Part shown: positions 55,951 through 64,000 of the stretch, piece after piece
Position numbering within the stretch: position 1 is the stretch's first letter
How the letters are laid out: each line of letters starts with the position of its first letter
Assembly (NCBI RefSeq): GCF_022965805.1
Contig: NC_133101.1
Location: forward strand, 51,292,342-51,356,341
Direction of reading: 5' to 3'
DNA: 64,000 bases
From: Primulina eburnea
Lineage: Eukaryota; Streptophyta; Magnoliopsida; Lamiales; Gesneriaceae
Notes under the pieces: model-generated
The model's database searches: none
Told to the model about the DNA's origin: nothing
What the model saw: only the letters and a program-made list of their open reading frames with translations
Position numbers and translations under genes: made by a program

Positions 55951-56856
55951 TTAAATTATATCTAACAATAAACCTATCATTACTGATTTTGGTTTTATAT
56001 ATTTATATTTACAAGTATATTATATTACATTATATAAGGGTGTAAATTTAAAATAAAATAAATATATTGGGTTTTAAGCAAGAAAGAAGAAAAGGTACCG
56101 ATCCTCAGAATGTTTTTTTAAAGGCACCAGCTCCGACAGAAGCAAAATTTACCCCGTGGTAATGTTAGAGTATTGTTTTCTCACATCCAAGGAGTAACGA
56201 AAGTTTAAATTTTTTGTGTTTTGACGATCAAAACTTCTTTTGTTGTCATGTGATTTAAACAATTTATAGGACATTTATGTTTGATTTACCAGTGTGTTTA
56301 AGAACGCTAAACACCTAACTAGTACGAGATTAACAGAATTAGTAATTATTATAAATCCCAACGAACGAACACTGGAATCAACCACTTTACTCAATATCCT
56401 AAATCAAGTTCACGATCAGATGCTTTGTTTCTCGTGTAGATCGCATTATAAATCCACAAAAAAATTTCATCGAGATTAGAGCGTCGGAATATCAAAATCC
56501 GACGGTGGTGCGATGACTCAGGACAGTGACACGACGGTGCTATGCAGGAAATAGTTCAGCCGAGATTTTACAATGGAGACATTCAAGACTTGTGTGTAAA
56601 ATTTATCTGTTTAATTCAGCTATTGATTACACATAAGTGAAACTCTCTTTCTGGTCTAACCAGGACTCGTTTTTATGATGATACTGTTTTTCATTATTCA
56701 AAAACTCTCACATATGTATTTCACACTTGAAAATATCATGCATGATTAAATTAATATCTAATTTTGATACACAAACATTTATTTATTTTTGCTTTAAACT
56801 AATAACTTTTATTTAATTACTCAGTTAAATATTAATTAATTAATATATCCTTGACC
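55951..56856. other. Unassigned AT-rich sequence
   Basis: No ORF above 61 codons and no recognisable repeat end. A GC-richer stretch at 56097-56165 (GGTACCGATCC, GGCACCAGCTCCGAC) and another at 56480-56560 look like old LTR or leader remains. I cannot assign it. Confidence 0.4.
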
Positions 56857-58092
56857 TGAAACATCCATTACTCGTTTTATTAAAAAGTACTAGAAAAAAA
56901 TTTTTCCCTCCTAATATTCGGCCGAAATTAAAATCATACCTTTATATGTACTTTAAAATACCTTGCACCGTTTTTAAAATAAAATCATCAACTATATTTG
57001 AAAATTCAAAGGAAATAGTTTAAATCATAAAATCGTCAAACGATTGTATACCCTAACTTAGCAAAATTGCTAAAATAACAACCTCTCAAAACCACTCAAA
57101 ATCATAATAAATGTCATAAAAATATCTTTAACATAATCCTTAAAGTCATAATTCTTAATCATAAGTCTAGTGCGGAAAACTAGCGTTGGTCCCCGGGTTA
57201 TGTGCACCTTCAGTCTAGTAAGATCAACCATCAAGATCTCCATTATCATTATTATCATAATCACCTGCATCAATCACACCTAGTGAGTCTAAAGACTCGG
57301 CAAACCATAATCTTGATAAAATATATATACAGAACACGTGCAATAGTGAAAATATTTTTACGTAAAATAAAGTTTCATAATGATGCATAAACTTAAACAT
57401 AAAATTTTTTCATAAACATTTTCATATCATCGTAAATTTATTCATATTCATATTCTTCATAAACATATTTTTATTTTTCATAATCATATGCGTATTCGTT
57501 TTCGTTGAATTCAGATCGTTAATTGTGACTTTCGTATTCGTATTCTTGTTGGGCGATGGATCCATCTACCTGCAACAACAGTACTGGGCGGAATGAACAT
57601 CAGCAACACTCTCACCCGTCAACTGAGCCTTGGACTACGTATTAACATATTATCGTATCAACATATTAGTAACAATTTCTTCAAATCCTTCAACATTTCG
57701 TATTTTCATCACTTATAAAAATTAAACATGCATATAATGTTTACTTTTAAACCAAACATGCAGTAGTGATTGTAGAATGTTCATAAACATATTTTTATTT
57801 TTCATATTCATATGCGTATTCGTTTTCGTTGAATTCAGATCGTTAATTGTGAGTTTCATATTCGTATTCTTGTTGGGCGATGGATCCATCTACCTGCAAC
57901 AACAGTACTGGGCGGAATGAACATCAGCAACACTCTCACCCGTCAACTGAGCCTTGGACTACGTATTAACATATTATCGTATCAACATATTAGTAACAAT
58001 TTCTTCAAATCCTTCAACATTTCGTATTTTCATCACTTATAAAAATTAAACATGCATATAATGTTTTTCTTTTAAACCAAACATGCAGTAGA
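56857..58092 (-). mobile_element. L-family gypsy LTR, truncated third copy
   Basis: Minus-strand 3' end TGAAACATCC at 56857 matches the L-1 end TGAAACGTCTG at 3363. Then come the antisense CACTAG plus GAGTCT..AGACTC motif (57280-57300) and the ATGGATCCATCTAC section seen in L-1. About 2 kb of the LTR start is missing after 58092. Contains a 324-bp tandem duplication. Confidence 0.75.
57458..58092. repeat. 324-bp tandem duplication
   Basis: Copy 1 from 57458, copy 2 from 57782, nearly identical over about 310 bp. Both start CATAAACATATTTTTATT and end CATGCAGTAG. Only one such section exists in L-1 and L-2. Confidence 0.9.
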
Positions 58093-59058
58093 ATCAGTCC
58101 ATGACCCCTAGGTATCACTGATAGTGATTTTAAGGACCTTAAGTTATGGTTAAAATACAGTACAGTCCATTCTCTTTAACTCATTTATCTCGATCGAATC
58201 TACAACCTTTCGTATATCGACAGTTGCAAATGAATTCGAAAACAATGTGATGAATCTTTGAGTAATAATAGTGACATAATATATTAATTTGCGAATATCG
58301 AGCGAATTTATGTGTTTTGGCAGTTGTTTATGTCGTTGTAGGAATCAAGCATGAGCGCATAACTTGCGATCAACAAAGAATATATTAAATTCTAAAATGG
58401 AAAAGTGATGTTAACAAGAAAGCATAGCACATAACTTGTGAACCTAGTGAGCATAGCGTCTCGTGCACGGCTACACGAAATCCTGTGGAACTGCACGCGA
58501 AGGAGACATAATCTGACGGGATTTTCTTGGGCTTCCATAACTATTCACACATTATAAATTTAAACCCTAGCCACAAGAGAGAGCTACGGTCACACACAAA
58601 AATCCAAAGAACGGGAAAGAGAGCGTGAACGAAGAACGAAGAGGAAGAGCGCATCTATCGGGGACGGAGTCAAAAATATGATTCGATTATTCTTCCATTT
58701 TTCTTACTTAATTTTAGTCTATTAATGATGGTGAAGAAAATAAATTTATTTTGTTGTTTTCCATTCATGAAATTATTTATTAAACCTAGAGGACGATGTA
58801 GTTTGATCGAATATTAATATATGAATTGTAGATTTATATATGCAAATTAATTCTTTGTATATTTATATTTTCTGGATCTTATTGCTTTCAACTAATTGAT
58901 CATTGATTGAATTGTCATATTTATTCGAGATATATAACTCTAGAGAGGGGATTTTGAATAGAACCGTAGGAAAATATATCGTTGGTGTTTATATGGTTCA
59001 GAAGGCCAGTAACTCAAACGAATCCATTAAAAAAATTATTTTGCAATTGAAATTATTT
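58093..59058 (+). other. Unassigned LTR- or leader-like sequence with TATA box
   Basis: About 1 kb without an ORF above 60 codons. It has TATAAATT at 58553-58560 followed directly by TAAACCCTAG (telobox-like) and a purine-rich leader-like stretch (58571-58670), then AT-rich sequence. The order looks like an LTR promoter/R/U5 region of some retroelement, but I cannot name the family or fix its ends. Confidence 0.35.
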
Positions 59059-59560
59059 TGTAAGGTCCAAAATGCAATAACGTAATCCAACTGCATGCAA
59101 ATATAGAGAAAATGGAAAACGGCTAATTAAATTGTTTTAATTTCATGAATTAATTAGGGAGTGCATGTTTAAATGTTTAAAAATGTAGTTTTCTATTAGA
59201 ATAGAACTGTGTTACTCAAGAAACGATCGAAGAACGGAGACCGAGGACCATAAAAGAAAATATTTTTATTAAATAATTATTTAATATATGGTATATTTTA
59301 ATATGTATTTTTGAAATTGAGGTATTTTTACGCGCCGAGTCGTATTTTAAATTGGCAATCAATTTTTGACGAAAATAAGGACTTTTCGAAGGCTCGGCTA
59401 GTATTTTCAAAAGTATCATTAATTAAATATTTTAATTGCTATTTAATGGGCCTATTTTACCTAGGTTATTGGGACTAAAACTTGTACCATGTGTTTTATA
59501 GCAAAGTTAGAGTTTCCAAACCCTAAAAAAACACACAAACTCACACCTAACACTATTACT

Positions 59561-61002
59561 TGAAGGATCGAGTGTGTTAGTTTCTTTAAAGGCATTTCAA
59601 ACACTATATTCTCAAATGAGCTGCAATAGCTCGTGTTATAAGAATGTTAACACCGATGAATTAAATAGAGTTTGGTTTAAAACCAAGCGGAAGAAACTCG
59701 AAGTAATTCTTCGTGAAGAAGACTGTTATATTAGAAAAAAATTTATCTCATGTAAACTGAATAAACGAAAAAGGGTAGATTAGTTTTTGTATTCATCAGT
59801 TCAGTTATGGTGACAACTGAACTGACTGATACTCTAACTGATCCAAACAGTTTGAAAACATTAGTTAATCAGTTAAATATACAAGATAATTTTACGGATG
59901 TTCAGAGACTTCAACTGCTCCTACGTCATTTTTTCTACCGCCTCGGATAGTATCCACTAGAAGACTTTGAATTATACAACACTTTGTACAAACACACTCA
60001 GTTAGGACTTACACTACTACCTAAACTGAACTCCTAGCTACGACTAAAGGCAACACCTTCCGGCCAACACTTCTTTAACGTCTATGTGTCAAAGACTACA
60101 TACACAAGTTTAACGTCTTTGTGCAAGACTATATTTGAGTGGTTGAGAGTGTTTGTGTGTGAGAACTGCACAAGGATGTTCTCACACACTGAGAGAAATA
60201 TGCTTCTAAACTAAGCAGATAACACGTTAAAGTGTCACTCTGGGCTAATTGCTTCTGAAAGCTGATGTGCAATGTGCGTGCCCTTTCTTTTCTCTCTTGT
60301 TTTCATTAAAGTTTTTTGTTTCTATATATCGTTCTTCTTATTGAGTCTTCATTGATCTTCTCTTTATATAGACGGGAAAACTGAAAGTACAGTGAGACTC
60401 ATTTATTGTATCTGTTGCATCTTGAATTCGTTTCTTGGACTTTGTGTCTAAACTTTCTGACTGCGCTTCTGAAACGTTTTGTCTTTAATGCTCTGATGCA
60501 ACGTCCATTAATGTCCTTTGATTAGACAATGGCTTTGTACCTTCACGTACAACTGGAATACGTGAAGGTACAACTGGAATACACTGAAATAGTTTGTCTT
60601 CATCAACAAACGAAAGATTCTGACTGATACTCCGAAATGGTCAGCCGAATTGATCTTCAGTTGGGCTGGTGAAATCAGTTGAATCGTCAGCTGAACTGAT
60701 TTACTCTCATTCAGTTGAACTGATCAGCTGGGTTTCTTCATCAGTTGAACATTCCTTTAGCTGGTCAGGCTTCTGAGGTTCTCCTGCTGAACCACCTATC
60801 AACTGGACAATCAGCTGGACTGTTCAATTGACATAGCAGTTAGACTAATTCAGTTTGGGCGATCATTTGGGTCTTCAGCTTGCGATGTAAACAGCTCGTG
60901 AATGATCCTAGCTTCTGCACACTAAGGTAGATTATTAGTAACACAAATTAACAAGTTTTGATAACATCAAAATTAAGATTTCGAACTTGAAAAGTTCCAA
61001 CA
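59561..61002 (-). mobile_element. Copia-type solo LTR in L-2
   Basis: Minus strand TGTTGGAACTTTTCAAG to CGATCCTTCA. Aligns loosely with copia-1 LTRs: GGATCGAGTGTGTTAG at the end, GGTGACAACTGAACTG, the GGATGTTCAGAGACTTCA section, the CTCCTACGTCA section. 1442 bp. Flanks TTACT and GTACT agree in four of five bases. Contains many CAGTTG/AACTGATCAG motifs at 60650-60850. No internal region, hence solo. Confidence 0.75.
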
Positions 61003-61337
61003 GTACTCTTTCCATGAGCACCACACACGGACACACAACAAAACCTTCATGTGAATTTGAAGGAAATTTCAGCAAATATCCCCTCCCTCCACCTCCCCCT
61101 CCCCTCGTCTCTCCGCCACCAATTTCTCTCGTGTCAATGATTGTTTTCCATGCGTAAAATACGCAAAGGCAGCCTTAATCTTCCTTCAATCATCGTTCAT
61201 ATTATATGTTTTTATAAATATTTGTATGAAAAACATGATACACTTCTTTTATTTCATTTTTGGCATAAACATGATAAAACTAAGTTTTCATCTTTTAAAA
61301 CTCTTTCTTATGATGCACAAAGGGGCTGCCATGGTAG

Positions 61338-61927
61338 TGTCACGTCCCGAGCCTGAGCCCACGGCTGCGTGACTGCACAATGGGCCCCTATAACAATTAC
61401 TTCATATTCATCGTCGCTTTACGAAAATTATTAACTCAAATTGCTATAGAAGTTCATTGTAGCCCATTGTAAACTCATTTTAATTCTTTAATTTTTCAAA
61501 TGTGGGAGAAAGGTATCACAATCACCCCTCCTTTAGAACACGAAGTACTCGTCGCGGCCTGACCACTTGATCCACCAGCGCTGAGAATCTAGAGGTGGCT
61601 CCTACATGTTCAAAAGGTGGCTCCCATCATGTAGCACTTTGCTCCGCAGGTTCAAGAGGTGGCTCCCATGCACGTAGCACTTTGCCCCGCATAGCACTTA
61701 TTTCCCGGTGTTCCATGCCGGTGACCGGCACTGATACCATTATGTCACGTCCCGAGCCCGAGCCCGAGTCTGTGTAACTGCACAATGGGCCCCTATTGCA
61801 ACTACTTCGTATTCGTCCTAGTTTTACGAAAATAATTAACCCAAGTTGCTATAAAAGTTCATTGTAGCCCATTATAAACTCATTTTAAATCTTTAATTTT
61901 TCAAATGTGGGACAAGGGTATCACAGG
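61338..61927 (-). mobile_element. TRIM (miniature LTR retrotransposon)
   Basis: 590 bp with direct terminal repeats 61338-61520 and 61743-61927, both TGTCACGTCCCGAGCC to GGTATCACA (plus-strand view). Perfect TSD GGTAG at 61333-61337 and 61928-61932. Minus strand shows a PBS-like TGGTATCAGTGC after the 5' repeat (at about 61728-61739) and a purine tract AAAGGAGGGGTGAT before the 3' repeat (about 61521-61534). The 222-bp interior has no gene. Such elements move using proteins supplied by others. Confidence 0.9.
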
Positions 61928-62668
61928 TAGGGTTACTAGAAAGGACGTTTCTTCACATGTTTAAGGGTCTTTAGGTGCATGTTTTAGGGCTGGACAAGAT
62001 AGGGTAACATGATGCACAAAGATTAGGTTTCTAAAGTCCTAGGGTTTCGAACTTGGGTTCTAGGTTGGCACAGCTATGGGCTGCCATTTGGGTTTCGTTC
62101 AAGGGTCCTAGAGTGGTCTATTCATGGTCCTAGATGGGCTGTGCAAGGGCTGGAAGGGGAGGTGGAAGGCTGCTAGCCGTTTAAGGTCGCGTGTGGCTTG
62201 AAGGGCACGGGTTAAAGGGCTGATCGTGTAAGGGCTGTAGAGTCTGGTTCAGGAGTGTCCTAAGGGTTTGTTCTATGTCTTAGGATGGCCGGTTAGGGTC
62301 CAGAATGGTGGTTAAGGAATAGAGTCGAGAGACATATTGGTTGTTCAAGCTAGGGTTTGAATGAAATAGTGCAGATTTTCAGCGGCTGTTCTAAGCTTAT
62401 GCAAAGGCTTTAATTTTCTTGATTTTGGTTGTATAAGGTATTAATAAGTTATGTTCAATTTTGGTTAAGTTTCGAGTCGATTCGGGTTAAAACCGAGACA
62501 TACGATTAAAATATTAAAATGAATTGGGAAATTAGTCGAGGAATGTAAGTTTACGTTTAAGAAATATTTATGGGTGTATTTTAAGGTGTTATGTTAAGTT
62601 TTGATGGATTTCGATCGTCGGTTTAAGGTCTAAGGATAAATCAGGAAGTTTTAGGGACAATATGCATG

Positions 62669-62672
<4 letters not shown>

Positions 62673-62746
<74 letters not shown>
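62673..62746. repeat. (TA)n-(TG)n compound microsatellite
   Basis: About 26 TA then 11 TG repeats inside L-2. The minus-strand Tyr-Ile/Thr-His frame here is an artefact. Confidence 0.95.
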
Positions 62747-63063
62747 CATGTATTTTTATAAGTGATTAAAATAATGAAATATTGAAGAAGGTGACTTGAT
62801 TGTGACATAAAAAGATATGACTGGGGATATCGTGAGGAAAAATGACCCATAGGGAGGCCGTCTACGGGAGAAGGCCCCAGAGGGAGCCCGACGATCATAT
62901 TTCCATCAAAAGGATATGATGATATGTAAGGTCAACCTCAGTTGATGGGTTAGAGTGTTGCTGATGTCCCCATTGTCTTGTATCATGGTTATATGTAGAT
63001 GGATACATCGACTTACAGATGAAACGAAGTCACAATTAACGATCTGAATTCAATAAAAGGAAA

Positions 63064-63100
<37 letters not shown>

Positions 63101-63105
63101 CATAT
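63064..63105. repeat. (CA)n-(TA)n compound microsatellite
   Basis: About 10 CA then about 9 TA repeats inside L-2, roughly 320 bp from the previous one. Confidence 0.93.
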
Positions 63106-63674
63106 ATGATGAAAGTAAATGTTTATGATGAAAATTTTAAAGCTTATGCATATTAATGAAAAGCTATTTGTAGTAAAAGTATTTTTATTGATGCTTGTGA
63201 TGGTATATGTACTACTTGTTATCATGATTAAGGTTTGATGAGTCATTAGACTCACTAGGTGTGATCGATGCAGGTGATCATGATTTTAATGGAGGACTTG
63301 ATGATTGAACCTAACTGGACTGATGTTACACATAACACGATGACTTTTTCTAGTTTTCCAATTATGTTTATGATTTAAGTTACTTTAAAGAGTTTCTGAG
63401 TTATGATGCTTTTGAGATATTTTTAGAGAATAAGTTGTTTATGATTTATTTTGAAAAATGCTCAATTTAGGATTGGTAAACGTTTACGATTTCATGTTTT
63501 GAATGATGTTTTTTGGATTTTCAAATAATTAGTTGGTTGGTTAATCTTTAAATAGTGCAAAATATTTATATATGTATATATGTGTTTTCGGCCGAATGCA
63601 TAGACGAAAGCTTAAGAAAGAAAGAAAGAAATTTTTTTAGTACATTTTAAAGATCAAGAGTAGTGAACTTTTCA

Positions 63675-64000
63675 TATCATTTTTTTGATTTTTAATAGAA
63701 ATATAGAAATCGACTTTAGATAATTGATTTATACGGTCCACTTGGGAAATGAAATAGGAATAGTTGAGAATTCTTGGGTAGTCAACATGTTGGAATTATA
63801 AATATAGATGTCAATGATAATTTGAAGACCAAGTGAAATCTTACCTGAGATTCTTATTCTCACTGATTTTAAATAGTTTGTGCGCTTTCTGTAATTTTAG
63901 TTTATAATTAAAAACAAAAATTAAATTAAATTTTCTAAATAAAGTATGATTATTTTAATTGTTGTAATTAATTTATAATTATATTTCACTCCTAGTGGGA
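63675..64000. other. AT-rich sequence, nothing recognised
   Basis: No ORF, repeat end or motif that I can identify. Confidence 0.6.

Larger units (their letters stand above)
59059..63674 (+). mobile_element. L-family gypsy solo LTR L-2 (carries two nested insertions)
   Basis: Starts TGTAAGGTCCAAAATGCAAT; ends about CTTTTCA at 63674. Without the 59561-61002 insertion and its TSD it is 3169 bp, against 3167 bp for L-1. That count still includes the 590-bp TRIM, so the two are not collinear throughout. GAGTCATTAGACTC plus CACTAG lies at 63240-63260. Flanks TATTT and TATCA agree in only three of five bases, so the 3' end is approximate. No coding region, PBS or polypurine tract. Confidence 0.7.

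Noticed and set aside
55951..56856. Possible host gene exon near 56097-56165
   Set aside because: A short GC-richer stretch only; no frame, splice pattern or recognisable protein motif.
61595..61777. 60-codon ORF in the TRIM
   Set aside because: Runs from the interior into the terminal repeat; TRIMs encode no protein and the frame has no support.

Overview
The window is plant (eukaryotic) nuclear DNA made almost entirely of LTR retrotransposons inserted into one another. I see no host gene, rRNA, tRNA gene or bacterial feature that I can defend. The elements are Ty1/copia of Sirevirus-like type and Ty3/gypsy chromoviruses of Tekay/Del-like type. All use initiator-tRNA-Met primer sites (TGGTATCAGAGC), and the bases between them are AT-rich. 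The accessory ORF of the copia element resembles ones I remember from Lamiales, perhaps Gesneriaceae; that placement is a low-confidence inference.

Layout, from the outside in. (1) A gypsy LTR end (1-289) sits next to a piece of another gypsy LTR, here called D (290-1874). (2) An old copia element, copia-2, minus strand, runs from its 5' LTR at 54912-55950 leftward to 1875, where D cuts it off. (3) Copia-2 is split by a solo gypsy LTR, family L (3363-3981 plus 40107-42654; TSD GTCTA). (4) That solo LTR is split by copia-1 (3982-40106; TSD ATAAA). (5) Copia-1 is split by gypsy G1 (11488-34465). (6) Inside G1, the protease/RT region is replaced by a tandem array of a gag-only gypsy family, G2, on the plus strand (about 14864-31325; LTR-internal-LTR-internal-LTR). 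(7) Separately, copia-2 gag is split by a young gypsy, G1b (45897-54320; TSD CATTC). (8) Right of copia-2 lie more L-family LTR pieces. One is a second solo LTR (59059-63674) carrying a copia-type solo LTR (59561-61002) and a TRIM (61338-61927; TSD GGTAG).

How the parts work. The gypsy elements encode, or once encoded, gag, protease, reverse transcriptase, RNase H and a chromodomain-type integrase. The copia elements encode gag, protease, integrase, RT and RNase H. Every pol copy carries stops, frameshifts or deletions, so none is autonomous. G1b is the most complete: three in-frame stops and one frameshift across about 4.5 kb.

The most unusual part is the 4.7 kb of copia-1 between the pol stop (9717) and the 3' LTR (4969). 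It holds a long degenerate env-like ORF on the element's own strand (7884 to 5164). It also holds two related small ORFs on the opposite strand (8482-8877 intact, 9206-9685 broken by one stop), each with a TATAAATA box 40-60 bp upstream of its ATG. The 600 bp between the divergent start codons contains several ACGT-core motifs. A second unusual trait is an array of CGCGCATATGCGCG self-palindromes in every LTR of the G1 and G2 type.
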